DNA of 64,000 nt from Terriglobales bacterium (GTDB taxonomy: Bacteria > Acidobacteriota > Terriglobia > Terriglobales > Acidobacteriaceae): NCBI GenBank assembly GCA_035651655.1, contig DASRFG010000001.1, forward strand, positions 156,001-220,000, read 5' to 3'. A model generated the notes under the pieces. The model was given only the letters and a program-made list of their open reading frames with translations. It was not told where the DNA came from and made no database searches. Position 1 is the stretch's first letter. Each line of letters opens with the position of its first letter. Below are positions 39,491 to 48,835 of the stretch, piece by piece. A program made the translations under genes and the position numbers.

Positions 39491-39517
39491 AAAGGCGGCC
39501 TTCGGGCCGCCTTTTTT
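39491..39517 (+). terminator. Rho-independent terminator of the BON-domain gene
   Basis: AAAGGCGGCC TTCG GGCCGCCTTTTTT: a perfect stem with a stable TTCG tetraloop and a run of T. It ends the BON-domain transcript and may also act on the opposite strand, since A residues precede the stem. Confidence 0.92.
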
Positions 39518-39521
39518 ATTC

Positions 39522-40076
39522 TCAGGATGCCACCGTGTTCACGCGAAACAAAGGTTCCTGAAACTGCGCTGCCACCCGGGCAGAAAGGCGCACGCCTTCC
39601 AATTCCAGCAGATGTTTTTTGAGCGGGAGACCTCCACCATAGCCGCCGAGGGTACCGTCAGAAGCGATCACCCGATGGCAGGGCACTACGATGGCGACCG
39701 GGTTGTCATGATTGGCGAGCCCCACGGCCCGAAATCCGCGAGGACACCCGATCGTGCGCGCCATGTCGGCGTAGCTGCGCACTTCGCCATAGGGAATTGC
39801 CAGCAGGGCCTGCCAGCAGCGCTTTTGGAATGAGGTCCCCCACAGATCGATGGGGATACTGAATTGACGGCGCCTGCCGGAAAAATATTCTTCCAGTTCG
39901 GCCACGTAAGGTGCAATCGCAGCCTCCCAAGGTTCCCACGAAGCGTCTGCGAACATTCGACCTTTGGGCGGAAAAAGGTGATTGGCAAACTGTAGCAGCG
40001 CCAGGCCCCGTTCGGAGACGGCCAGCCTCAGCGGTCCCACCGGTGAGTTGTAAATTGAATGATGCAGGATCTGCAT
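39522..40076 (-). CDS. ogt: Methylated-DNA--protein-cysteine methyltransferase
   Basis: A 184-residue DNA-repair protein that removes O6-alkyl groups from guanine by transferring them to its own cysteine. The active-site motif is IVVPCHRVIASDG with the acceptor cysteine at about residue 133, and NHDNPVAI is the conserved loop before it. The helix-turn-helix lies at IPYGEVRSYADMAR. The first ATG at 40076 is used; a GTG three codons upstream is possible. It lacks the AdaA/AdaB extensions, so it is the constitutive Ogt type. Confidence 0.93.
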   Translation of the reverse strand: MQILHHSIYNSPVGPLRLAVSERGLALLQFANHLFPPKGRMFADASWEPWEAAIAPYVAELEEYFSGRRRQFSIPIDLWGTSFQKRCWQALLAIPYGEVRSYADMARTIGCPRGFRAVGLANHDNPVAIVVPCHRVIASDGTLGGYGGGLPLKKHLLELEGVRLSARVAAQFQEPLFRVNTVAS

Positions 40077-40115
40077 GGCAGTCACAGGCTACCACTGAGC
40101 CTGTTCGCGGCCGAA

Positions 40116-40147
40116 AATAAAAAGCCCCTTGCCTGAGCAAGGGGCCT
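40116..40147 (-). terminator. Rho-independent terminator of the OmpA-family gene
   Basis: On the minus strand, GGCCCCTTGC TCAG GCAAGGGGC is followed by TTTTTATTTT. The stem is long and the T-run clear, so it should end transcription of the OmpA-family gene just upstream. Confidence 0.9.
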
Positions 40148-40164
40148 TGGTGACGCTTTGGTTC

Positions 40165-41136
40165 TTACTGCTGGGGTTGGGCTGAGGTGGCCGGTGCGGC
40201 ATTGGCGCCGTTCGAGCTTAGCTGCTCCAGGCTGTTCTTCAGCAGGCTGATTTCAACTCGCCCGCCGCTGGTGCGCTTGGCCTTCGTGGTACCAGCATTG
40301 GCTGCGGGAACCGGGGCATTGCCCAGGCCGAGCAGATAAATGCGATACACCGGAATCTCGTGGTTGAGTACGAGGTAACGGACCACCGACTCCGCCATTT
40401 TCTGGGAGTTGGCAATTGCGGACTGGCCACGTCCTGACGAGAAGCCCTGTACTTCAATGATGTAGCCGCGCTGACTCTTCAGCGGGGTGGCCATATCATC
40501 CAGTGCTTCCTTGGCGCGCTTGCTAAGGACCGTCTGGCCGGAGCGGAAACGAATTTCCGCCTGGGTAGCCGGCTTGTACTGGTCAATGTTGCTTACTACT
40601 TGCTCGACGCTGCTCAGCCGGGTGTTGGCCTGGGTGGCGGTCTGAGTGGCGCTCTGGGCCTTGTTGCCGGCATCAATCGCATGCTGGTCGGCTTCGTTGG
40701 CCTTAGCAGAGGCGAGTTGAATGCCCTGCTGAGCGCGCGCATCCACATCCTTGATCAGCTTGGCGTTGGACGCGGTCAGATCGTCGAGTTCGTTGACGCG
40801 ATCGCGGATCGGCGAAAGCTGGCGTTGGACGTACTTTTTACGGGCAAAGGGATTCAGCTTGCCCCAGAAGCCCTGCTGCTTGTCTACCACCAGCGGCTTA
40901 AGCGTGCCGCTTTGATCGCTGCTGGCCAGAGCCGGTTGCGAGCTCTGGGCGGCAGGCTGGGAAGACTGGGCCGCTGGCTGCGAAGATTGCGCCGCCGGCG
41001 CCGATTGGGTCGCTGCCGGCTGCTGGGCTGCCGGTGGTTGTGACTGATCAGTTGAAGTAGTAGTGCTTTGCTGAGCCAGCGCCGGCACCGTCAGGGCCAT
41101 AGCCAGCATCAGCGCTAACCACACGCGGTTCTTCAT
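40165..41136 (-). CDS. OmpA-family outer membrane/peptidoglycan-associated protein
   Basis: A 323-residue exported protein with signal peptide MKNRVWLALMLAMALTVPALA. After a region rich in glutamine, proline, serine and alanine repeats (SSQPAAQ), a helical central part leads to a C-terminal OmpA-like domain with EIRFRSGQTVLS and YIIEVQGFSSGRG, the peptidoglycan-binding region. The ATG at 41136 is preceded by CGGAGGG; an upstream extension of 41 residues has no signal and is discarded. It probably links the outer membrane to the cell wall. Confidence 0.85.
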   Translation of the reverse strand: MKNRVWLALMLAMALTVPALAQQSTTTSTDQSQPPAAQQPAATQSAPAAQSSQPAAQSSQPAAQSSQPALASSDQSGTLKPLVVDKQQGFWGKLNPFARKKYVQRQLSPIRDRVNELDDLTASNAKLIKDVDARAQQGIQLASAKANEADQHAIDAGNKAQSATQTATQANTRLSSVEQVVSNIDQYKPATQAEIRFRSGQTVLSKRAKEALDDMATPLKSQRGYIIEVQGFSSGRGQSAIANSQKMAESVVRYLVLNHEIPVYRIYLLGLGNAPVPAANAGTTKAKRTSGGRVEISLLKNSLEQLSSNGANAAPATSAQPQQ

Positions 41137-41434
41137 TGGAAAACCCTCCGATTGGGGGAGCTTCGGGGCTCCGCTCCTGCACGCCTGGGGCGTGTTGAAA
41201 AATTGGTTACTACCGTTCTCGCCGCCGTCGCTGACAGCGCCGGGCTGAACCCGGGACAAGCCGTCCTCGCGAACGTGCTCATCTACGCTGTTAACAAGTT
41301 GGATGCCAAACTCGTGAAAAACTGAGACAAGCTAAGTCTCAGAATTACAACATATTGTAACCCTTTCACGAGCTGCACGGGTGACCCAAGCGCATTCGGA
41401 GGGTAATTTTGGGAACTCAGGTATAAAAACTGCT

Positions 41435-41875
41435 TCACCTGTGCGAGGCCGCAGGCAGCGCACCGAGCGACTTTGAAAGCGCATACGCTGTCCCAGCGGA
41501 GATCAGAAACCCGATTCCCAAGGCCAACAGCACCCCACCAAACACCAGAAACGGCTCAGCAGCGCCTTCCACCCGGCTGCGCAGCAGCAGCAAGGCAACC
41601 GAAACCAGGGTCAGGAGCACTCCTGCCTGAATGGAGCCCAGGACACGGCCCAGCTGATTGCCTTGTTCAAACACCGCCGACTCCAGGCATCGCTTACCGT
41701 CATCCGTCTGAATGTAGGCGAGCAGGTCCTGAGCGCTGCCAAACCGGTCCAGAAGCCGGCTACGCAGGTCCGCCTGTAGCTTCGCAACTTTGTACGCACG
41801 AATGTTGCTGAATATGATCCAGGCAATCAAAACGAACATCCCCGGAATCATCACCAGTGCAACTATATCTTCCAT
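41435..41875 (-). CDS. Small membrane protein with three hydrophobic helices, function unknown
   Basis: A 146-residue protein. Hydrophobic segments lie near 4-23 (ALVMIPGMFVLIAWIIF), 80-98 (GVLLTLVSVALLLL) and 108-132 (FLVFGGVLLALGIGFLIS). The middle part (30-75) is a charged soluble helix region. It resembles DUF6249-type proteins in length and layout, but I cannot assign it firmly. It sits alone between the OmpA-family gene and the dGTPase gene. Confidence 0.6.
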   Translation of the reverse strand: MEDIVALVMIPGMFVLIAWIIFSNIRAYKVAKLQADLRSRLLDRFGSAQDLLAYIQTDDGKRCLESAVFEQGNQLGRVLGSIQAGVLLTLVSVALLLLRSRVEGAAEPFLVFGGVLLALGIGFLISAGTAYALSKSLGALPAASHR

Positions 41876-41969
41876 CGTCTTCTCCTCGCTGCGGTGCTGT
41901 TTCCAACCGCAGATGTGATTTCATACGTGCGTTCCAGACAAATGGTTCAATTTTGTTCCATGGAAGGGC

Positions 41970-43082
41970 TCACCCGCAGTATTTTTCGTGCTGAGCCAGG
42001 ATGTAGTGGTCGGTCATGCCGGCGATGTAATCGCAGACCACGCGGGGAAGAGGTTCTTTTCGTGCTTTCTCTCGGTAGGCAGTTGGCAGAGCGGCGGGAT
42101 TACGGATCCAGTATTCAAACAGTTCGTGGATGATTTGCTCGCCCGCCTGTTTCTCCGGTTCCAGCGCCTTACTCAAGTACAGGTTCTTGTAGAGAAACTC
42201 CTTCACTTGCCGCCGTTCTGACTCCACCTCCGGGCTGAAACCGGCCAATCGCTCCGGCCAGGCGCGCACGGCATCCACGCTACTGACCCGCGACTCAGCA
42301 ATCCGCCGCTGCGTGTTGCAGATCAGGTCGCTAACCATGCGGTCGAGCATCCGTTTGAGTGCTTCGTTGAATTTGAGCTTGTCAAGCGCACCGGGGTAGG
42401 CCTTCTCGACCTCGCTAAAAAAGCGCTGGAAGACGGGCAAGCCGGCGCAAATCTGCTCCAGCGCAAGCAAGCGCGCCTCAAACCCGTCGTCCAGATCAGC
42501 AGTGTCGTAGCCGATTTCGTCGGTGAGATCAATGAGCTGCGCCTCGAGCGGCGGGCGCTGGTCGAGCAGATATTCACCCAGTTGAGGATAGTCAGCGGGA
42601 CTGTAATCGCGGGAGTGTTTGATGATGCCCTCACGTACTTCGAAGGTCAGATTCAATCCCCGAAAAGCGGCGTAGCGAAGCTCGAAATCCTCTACGATCC
42701 GCAGGGCGTGCAGGTTGTGGTCGAACGATTCCCCATAAGCGCGCATGGCCGTGTCTAGCGCCTTCTCGCCCGCATGTCCAAATGGGGGATGGCCAATATC
42801 GTGCACCAAGGCCAGCGCCTCTACCAGATCAACATTCAGGTCCAGCTGTTCGGCAATGGTGCGGGAAATCTGCGCAACTTCGATGGTATGGGTCAGGCGA
42901 TTGCGGAAATGATCGGAGTAACGGCGGCTAAAGACTTGCGTCTTGTCTTCGAGCCGGCGGAAAGCGCGGGAATGAATGACGCGGTCACGGTCTCGCTGAA
43001 AATCGTTGCGATAAGGATGGCTAGCCTCGGGGTGGCGCCTCCCGCGGGAGTTCTCTACCCGCACCGCGAATTCGGCCAACAT
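41970..43082 (-). CDS. dgt: Deoxyguanosinetriphosphate triphosphohydrolase
   Basis: A 370-residue HD-domain enzyme that hydrolyses dGTP (or other dNTPs) to the nucleoside and triphosphate. The N-terminus has HPYRNDFQRDRDRVIHSRAF and KTQVF, with the HD residues H65, H94-D95 and H98, H103 in VHDIGHPPFGHAGE. The length fits the short bacterial dGTPase-like group. It lies downstream of the TPR gene with a terminator between them, so it has its own promoter. Confidence 0.93.
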   Translation of the reverse strand: MLAEFAVRVENSRGRRHPEASHPYRNDFQRDRDRVIHSRAFRRLEDKTQVFSRRYSDHFRNRLTHTIEVAQISRTIAEQLDLNVDLVEALALVHDIGHPPFGHAGEKALDTAMRAYGESFDHNLHALRIVEDFELRYAAFRGLNLTFEVREGIIKHSRDYSPADYPQLGEYLLDQRPPLEAQLIDLTDEIGYDTADLDDGFEARLLALEQICAGLPVFQRFFSEVEKAYPGALDKLKFNEALKRMLDRMVSDLICNTQRRIAESRVSSVDAVRAWPERLAGFSPEVESERRQVKEFLYKNLYLSKALEPEKQAGEQIIHELFEYWIRNPAALPTAYREKARKEPLPRVVCDYIAGMTDHYILAQHEKYCG

Positions 43083-43140
43083 GTGATGATTTTTAATGCG
43101 AAATAGTGGAATTGCAAGGACCGATCAGCAGTGCAAAAGC

Positions 43141-43168
43141 AAAAAGGCCACGATGTGTAATCGCGGCC
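43141..43168 (-). terminator. Rho-independent terminator of the TPR gene
   Basis: On the minus strand GGCCGCGAT and ATCGTGGCC pair around a five-to-six base loop and are followed by TTTTTG. It lies just past the stop of the TPR gene. Confidence 0.85.
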
Positions 43169-43189
43169 CTTACTCAATTAGCCAAAGAA

Positions 43190-45289
43190 CTACTTCTGCC
43201 GTTGCGCCTCAGAGGTGCTTTCCTTGGCCAGTTTAACCTTGGCCGACTCCAGTTTCTTTTGCGTTTTGGCGATATCGCTGGGGTCAACTTCAGCGGAGAC
43301 TGTGCGATTCCATTCCGCCAGCGCCCGTTCCCAGTGAGCTGCAGCCAACTTCAGACGTCCCGTCTTCTGGTAGAGATCACCGAGGTGGTCCTGAATGGTT
43401 GGGTCGCTGTTCAGGCGCTCAGAGGCCTTGCGAAGCTGCTCTTCCGCCACGTCGTAATTGCCGAGTTTAAAGTACGCCCAACCCAGGGAATCCAGGTAAG
43501 CAGCGTTAGCAGGATCGAGCTGGACCGCCTTCTTTATATAACTCACAGCCTCTTCCAGCTTGATGCCGCGATCGGCAAGCATGTAGCCAAGATAATTCAG
43601 CGCGTTGGCGTTTTGCGGATCGCGTGCTACCAAGTGCCTGAAAGTCTGTTCTGCTTCCTCATACTTCTTTTCGCGCTCGTACATGGAGGCACGCAGAAAC
43701 TCGACGTATTCTTTATCTTCCGGCTTGGTAGAAAATTCATCGGCCTTCCCCACCGCCTCTTCCGCTTCCGGCCAGCGCTTCAGGCGACTGTACATCTGTG
43801 CCAGCGCGATGTAGATCTCGCGATCGGCAGGGGTGCCCTTGAGCATCTTGCGGACTGTTGCCAGCGCCTGGTCAGGTTGACCCTGATCGGCAAGCTGCGA
43901 TGCCAGTACCAACTTCAAGTCGCGGTTCTGCGGCAGCTTGGCTACCGCTTCCTTCGCGACGGCGGTGGCCTGCGGCCACTGCTTAGCATCGCGATAGGCG
44001 TCAATCATGGCTTGGTAAGCGCGGGTGCTATTCTCATCGCCCAGCGCCAGCATCTTGCGGAAGGTCTCTACTGCCGCCGGGGTGTTGCCCATGGCGCGGT
44101 AAATGCTGCCCAGCCGCTCCAGAAATACGGCACGGTTGTTACGCTCTCCGGTGGTGTAGTTGCCATCGGGTTTCTCAGACTTTTGCAGCAGCTTCTGCAG
44201 GATCTGAGCGGCCTCGTCATAGCGGCCTTGAACTTCGTAGATTACAGCGCGGTTGTACGGCACCTCCAGGGAATCCTGGACCATGGATTCCGCTTTGGTC
44301 AGGCTCTCCAGGGCTTCGTCGAACTTGCCGTTCCGGCGATAAATCTCCGCCATCTTCAGGTAGGTTTGCGCATCCTCGGGATTGGCATCTGCGATCAGCT
44401 TGTACTGCGCGAGCGCGGCATCCAACTGGCCATCGTTGAGCAGGTTCTGAGCCAGGCCACGAATAGCGTCTAGATTGTCCTTATCGAGCGCGACTGCCTT
44501 GCGGTAGGCGGCGATCGCTTTCTTGTAATCCTTCTGCTCCTCGTAGGTATAGCCCAATGCCAGGTACAACTTGGCGGACCGGCTTTCCTCCCCGATCGAG
44601 TTCAGGGTCTGAATGGCACGTTGGGAGTCACCTTCTTCGTTGTAAAGATAAGCCAGTGTGGTGATTGCTTCTTCCGAATCGGGCTGAAGTCTGACAGCCG
44701 CTTTGAATTCGTTTTCTGCCTTCAAGAGCTCATTGTTGAGGCGATAAAGTCTGCCCAGCAGGACGTGGTTCTCAACGTTCTTGGGCTCAAGCTGCACAAT
44801 CTGAACGTACTGCTCGATCGCCAACTTGAGCACATTCTGCGACTGCGTGCCGGTCTCCATGTTGCCTAAGGAACGCAGGTAAATACGCCCCAGGAGCTTG
44901 TGGGCATCCAGATTGTTTGGGTCGCGCTTAATGATGTCCTGCGCCTCGGTGACGGCGTCGCGGATGCGCCCAGTCTTGGCGTAGAGTTCGGCCAGACCGG
45001 AGTTCAGGAATTCAGAGCCGGGATCGTTATCAATGGCCAAGCGATATTCTTCAATCGCTTTGCCAGCAAGATCGCTTCGCCCATAAACCGACACCAGCTC
45101 TTCGTAAATATGCGCCATGGTGTAGTGGTAATAGGCGGCAGAGCGGTCGGGTTTATGCGCCTGTACAGTATTGCCGGTCGCTGCCGTAGGAGCTGGTTTT
45201 TTAGCGGCCGGAGACGCTGCGGGCGGCTGCTGGGCTACGCCAACCGCGGCAAGCAGCAGTAGAGAACCTACCGAAATGAACTTTGTCAT
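43190..45289 (-). CDS. Exported tetratricopeptide-repeat protein
   Basis: A 699-residue protein with a signal peptide (MTKFISVGSLLLLAAVGVAQ) followed by about 15 to 18 TPR units in register, visible by repeats such as AxxxYxxAxxLDPxN and the closing block LDPANAAYLDSLGWAYFKLG. The protein is probably periplasmic or outer-membrane associated and a scaffold for other proteins. Such large TPR proteins have many roles; no catalytic domain is present. The gene has its own terminator and is preceded by a 310-base gap. Confidence 0.88.
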   Translation of the reverse strand: MTKFISVGSLLLLAAVGVAQQPPAASPAAKKPAPTAATGNTVQAHKPDRSAAYYHYTMAHIYEELVSVYGRSDLAGKAIEEYRLAIDNDPGSEFLNSGLAELYAKTGRIRDAVTEAQDIIKRDPNNLDAHKLLGRIYLRSLGNMETGTQSQNVLKLAIEQYVQIVQLEPKNVENHVLLGRLYRLNNELLKAENEFKAAVRLQPDSEEAITTLAYLYNEEGDSQRAIQTLNSIGEESRSAKLYLALGYTYEEQKDYKKAIAAYRKAVALDKDNLDAIRGLAQNLLNDGQLDAALAQYKLIADANPEDAQTYLKMAEIYRRNGKFDEALESLTKAESMVQDSLEVPYNRAVIYEVQGRYDEAAQILQKLLQKSEKPDGNYTTGERNNRAVFLERLGSIYRAMGNTPAAVETFRKMLALGDENSTRAYQAMIDAYRDAKQWPQATAVAKEAVAKLPQNRDLKLVLASQLADQGQPDQALATVRKMLKGTPADREIYIALAQMYSRLKRWPEAEEAVGKADEFSTKPEDKEYVEFLRASMYEREKKYEEAEQTFRHLVARDPQNANALNYLGYMLADRGIKLEEAVSYIKKAVQLDPANAAYLDSLGWAYFKLGNYDVAEEQLRKASERLNSDPTIQDHLGDLYQKTGRLKLAAAHWERALAEWNRTVSAEVDPSDIAKTQKKLESAKVKLAKESTSEAQRQK

Positions 45290-45599
45290 GAAAACCTTGG
45301 ACCCTTAAGACCGGAGTGGTACTCACCTGGGCTGTGACTTGTTTGATGCCCCTAGGCCCCGGCGGGTGCCTCTCTATTTTACCGCGATACTTGTGCTCCA
45401 AATTGAAAAGAGAAGGCGGAATCCCCCCTGCTAAGACCCAAAGAGCAGGTACTTTGGAGTGCGGGAATGGTTACCGAAGCCGCAAGAGCATTTTCACAGA
45501 ATCGGGTGCGGTTTGGATTGAAACGCGTGGCTTCCAGCCGCGCTCGGCGCTATTCTTTTTGGTCGCGTCTCGCCCAGGATGACAAAGCATTCAGGACAA
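45290..45599. other. Gene-free region between the TPR gene and purH
   Basis: No convincing gene or terminator. It must hold the promoter of the TPR gene; no hairpin with T-tract is seen after purH on the minus strand. Confidence 0.5.
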
Positions 45600-47156
45600 T
45601 CAATGGCGGAAGTGACGTACCCCGGTGAAGATCATCGCCATCCCGAGGCGGTTCGCAGTGTCAATGACTTCCTGGTCACGGACCGAGCCACCAGGCTGAA
45701 TCACCGCGGTTGCGCCCGCTTTGCCGATCTCTTCTATACCGTCCGGAAACGGGAAAAAGGCATCGGATGCGGCAACTGTTCCCTTGAGGGGCAACACCGC
45801 TTTCATAGCGCCAATTTTGCAGGAATCCACGCGGCTCATCTGGCCGGCGCCAATGCCCACGCTCTGGCCATCCCGGGCATAGACGATGGCGTTCGATTTC
45901 ACGTGCTTGCAGATTTTCCAGGCAAAGAGCAGCGCTCGTTTTTCCTCGGGAGTAGGTTGGCGCGAAGAGACCACTTTCAAGTCGGCGTCGGTTAGAGGTC
46001 GGACATCTGCGTCCTGCACCAGGATTCCCCCGGAAACATTCTTCAGCACCGGCTTGGGTGGTCCTTGGGTAATTTCAACCAGGCGAAGGTTCTTCTTGGC
46101 CGCGAACTTCTCGCGCGCTTCCGGCATGAACGACGGCGCGGCGATGGCTTCCACGAACAGCTTTGCCATTTCCTCAGCGGCCGCAGCGTCTACGGGCCGA
46201 TTCACGCCAATGACTCCGCCGAAAGCGGAAACGGGATCGCATTCCAGCGCTCTCTTATACGCCTCAGCAAGAGTAGCTCCCGTCGCCGTGCCGCAAGGAT
46301 TGGTGTGCTTGATAATGGCGCACACCGGCTCACTGAACTCTTGGGCAAGCTCCCAGGCGGCTTGCAAATCCACGATGTTGTTGTAGGAAAGTTCCTTGCC
46401 CTGCAATTGGCGGCAGTTGGCGACACCGGTGGCGGAGCCGTCCGCATACATGGCCGCTTTCTGGTGCGGGTTCTCCCCGTAACGCAGGTCCATCACTTTC
46501 TGGAACGTAAGACGAAGGTTCTGCGGAAAACCATTTTCACTGGGCAGCGAAAAGTGCCCGTTTGAGCTGACCCGCTCCAGGGTAGACGCGATCGCGGAAT
46601 CATACGCAGCTGTGGTGGCAAAGGCTTTCTGGGCCAGCCGCCACTTGCTTTCCAGCGACAGCTCGCCACCTGAACCCTCCATTTCGTCAGCAATGCCAGG
46701 GTAGTCAGCCGGACAAGTGACAATTGCCACATCCTGAAAATTTTTGGCAGCGGAGCGGATCATCGAGGGGCCGCCGATGTCTATATTTTCGATCAGCTCC
46801 TGGAAGGGAACGCCCGGCTTGGCTGCCGTCTTCTCAAAGGCGTATAGATTGACGACGACCATATCTATAGGCTGAATCTCATGCTCGGCAACGGCCGCTC
46901 GGTGCTCGGGATTGGTGCGCATGTGCAGGATGCCACCGTGTACTTTGGGGTGAAGGGTCTTCACCCGTCCGTCCAGCATCTCGGGAAATCCGGTGAGATC
47001 GGAGATGTCCTTCACGGTAATGCCGGAGTCCCGCAACAACCGCGCGGTACCGCCGGTTGAGACCAGCTCTACTCCTAACCGGGCCAGCCGCTTGGCAAAT
47101 TCGACCAAGCCAGTTTTGTCGGTCACGCTCAGGATTGCTCGCTGAATTCTTGCCAT
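45600..47156 (-). CDS. purH: AICAR transformylase / IMP cyclohydrolase (bifunctional)
   Basis: A 518-residue bifunctional enzyme catalysing the last two steps of IMP synthesis. It begins MARIQRAILSVTDKTGLVEF and has LVSTGGTARLL and KTLHPKVHGGIL in the cyclohydrolase half, then KELSYNNIVDLQAAW, CAIIKHTNPCG with the transformylase lysine/histidine, and KHVKSNAIVYA and GAGQMSRVDS. The ATG at 47156 fits the family start; 12 extra codons upstream are ignored. It is preceded on the same strand by a gene of unknown function 73 bases away. Confidence 0.96.
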   Translation of the reverse strand: MARIQRAILSVTDKTGLVEFAKRLARLGVELVSTGGTARLLRDSGITVKDISDLTGFPEMLDGRVKTLHPKVHGGILHMRTNPEHRAAVAEHEIQPIDMVVVNLYAFEKTAAKPGVPFQELIENIDIGGPSMIRSAAKNFQDVAIVTCPADYPGIADEMEGSGGELSLESKWRLAQKAFATTAAYDSAIASTLERVSSNGHFSLPSENGFPQNLRLTFQKVMDLRYGENPHQKAAMYADGSATGVANCRQLQGKELSYNNIVDLQAAWELAQEFSEPVCAIIKHTNPCGTATGATLAEAYKRALECDPVSAFGGVIGVNRPVDAAAAEEMAKLFVEAIAAPSFMPEAREKFAAKKNLRLVEITQGPPKPVLKNVSGGILVQDADVRPLTDADLKVVSSRQPTPEEKRALLFAWKICKHVKSNAIVYARDGQSVGIGAGQMSRVDSCKIGAMKAVLPLKGTVAASDAFFPFPDGIEEIGKAGATAVIQPGGSVRDQEVIDTANRLGMAMIFTGVRHFRH

Positions 47157-47229
47157 GAACTCATGGTAGTTGGAAAGGGACAGAGGGGACAAGCGCTGGG
47201 TCCACCCAGAGAAGAAAATGCGATGAGGC

Positions 47230-47847
47230 TTAGGTCTTGGCTTTGGCGGTCAATTTGACTTTGCCGCCCTGCATTTCCACGGAGTACTCAACCGCCTCGC
47301 AGCCGTACTGCTTACGGATTTCCGCAGTTTTGTTCTTAACGAATTTTTCGAATGATTCCAGGTTGCCGCTCTTTTTGACGTCTTCGCCCGCCCTTTTCTT
47401 GGCCTCCATCAGTGCCTGGAAGAGTGACTCAACCTTGTCCCGCTCTTTGCCTACGTCGGAACAGGCGACCGTGAAGCCCTCCGCTCCAGCACGCGCGGCG
47501 GCGGCTTTCTCGTCCTTTTCGTCCTCGAAGATGCGCACTCCCTGCACCGAAAGCAGGGCATCCTGTGGACGGCGGTAGCCTTCTTCGCGGATGCGCATTT
47601 TCTTTCGCCAAAGATCACTGAGCACCGCAAAGCGCTGCGCCATTTCGTTGTAGCGGTAGCGTTGCGAGAAATTCAACCGTTGGCCATCACTGTAACCGTC
47701 ACCAAACTTGCGCAGCGCATTCACTACCCGCCATTCCAGGTCTGCCGGAGGGCGCTTGTTCGGGCTGTTGAAGTAGATTTCGTACTCGATTTTCAGGCGG
47801 CGCAGGTTGCCTTCGAGAAGATTCATCTCTTCGTCGATAGTCACCAA
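47230..47847 (-). CDS. MXAN_5187-like C-terminal domain protein, function unknown
   Basis: A 205-residue protein with an N-terminal helical part (EEMNLLEGNLRRLKIEYEIYFN) and a C-terminal charged domain (GCEAVEYSVEMQGGKVKLTA). The pattern resembles the C-terminal domain first named for MXAN_5187 in Myxococcus; this naming is from memory and of medium certainty. No membrane segments or cysteine clusters are present. It lies directly upstream of purH on the same strand. Confidence 0.6.
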   Translation of the reverse strand: MVTIDEEMNLLEGNLRRLKIEYEIYFNSPNKRPPADLEWRVVNALRKFGDGYSDGQRLNFSQRYRYNEMAQRFAVLSDLWRKKMRIREEGYRRPQDALLSVQGVRIFEDEKDEKAAAARAGAEGFTVACSDVGKERDKVESLFQALMEAKKRAGEDVKKSGNLESFEKFVKNKTAEIRKQYGCEAVEYSVEMQGGKVKLTAKAKT

Positions 47848-48141
47848 CTCACCTCCTGAGCAGATTGTGCCGCCATGACGCAGGGAAGTCCCTGCAGAAT
47901 ACTGCTTTCAGGTGTGCAAAATGACAACATAACTCAGGTAATTTGCAGCCACAACCGTATCCAGTAGTTATCTCAGAGGTTACCAAGGTGCGAGTCCGAA
48001 AAGGGAGCTCCGGTTGTCCGCAGTCATGTGCCCGCCTGCTGGCAACGGCTAACCTGAAGTGTTGAGAGCACATCCAATTGGGTCGGGGAACTCCCAGGCC
48101 AGGTGCACTGACCATACTTTGCTTCGGGAGTCCGTTCAGCT

Positions 48142-48795
48142 ATGACCAGAAAGATTGGGATCATCATTGCGGACGACCATGCGGTGCTGCGCGAGTCCTT
48201 TGCCGCCCTGCTTAACGGTGAGTCGGACTTTCGGGTGCTGGCTAAAGCGGCCACCGGCCGCGAAACCCTGGCAATGGTTCAACAACATCGGCCTGATGTC
48301 CTAATTTTGGACCTCTTTATGTCCGAGGGCAGCGGTTTCGACGTGCTGCGCAGCCTGGACCGGAACGGGAGCAAAGTGGCCAGTATCGTCCTGACCGCTT
48401 CTGAGAACCACCTGGACTACGCCCAGGCGGTGCGTATGGGTGCCCGTGGGCTGGTCTTGAAGGGGGACTCCCCAGAGAAGCTTTTCCACGCCATCCGCAC
48501 GGTGGACTCGGGTCAGTTGGCATTCTCCGATGATATTGCCAAACAGGTGGTCAATTCCATCGCCACTGGGCCTGACCTCAAAACAGCCAGTGGAATGGAG
48601 CGCCTTTCCGAGCGCGAACGGCGAGTGGCATTTCTAGTAGCGCGGGGGCTGCGGAACCGCGAAATCGCAGTCGAGTTGGGAATCAGCGAGAACACCGTCA
48701 AGCGCCACCTGCAAAGCATCTTTACCAAGACCGGCGCGCGCGACCGCCTGGAACTGGCCGTAATGACCTTGAGTGATTCCTCGCAAGCCGCGTAG
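48142..48795 (+). CDS. NarL/FixJ-type response regulator
   Basis: A 217-residue regulator. The receiver (1-120) has D11-D12, the phosphoacceptor D57 in LILDLFMSEG, the threonine of IVLTASENH and K at ARGLVLKG. The LuxR-type helix-turn-helix near the C-terminus is RVAFLVARGLRNREIAVELG with SENTVKRHLQSIFTKTG. No kinase gene is adjacent, so it is an orphan regulator. It is convergent with the XRE regulator. Confidence 0.92.
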   Translation: MTRKIGIIIADDHAVLRESFAALLNGESDFRVLAKAATGRETLAMVQQHRPDVLILDLFMSEGSGFDVLRSLDRNGSKVASIVLTASENHLDYAQAVRMGARGLVLKGDSPEKLFHAIRTVDSGQLAFSDDIAKQVVNSIATGPDLKTASGMERLSERERRVAFLVARGLRNREIAVELGISENTVKRHLQSIFTKTGARDRLELAVMTLSDSSQAA

Positions 48796-48835
48796 TGTCT
48801 CCGCCCCTGCCGAGCCGGTAAAAAGACTAAAAAGG

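Noticed and set aside
43106-44473. A 455-residue open frame on the plus strand
   Set aside because: It lies wholly opposite the TPR gene; its hydrophobic, repetitive composition is what TPR codons give in antisense, and it has no recognisable domain.
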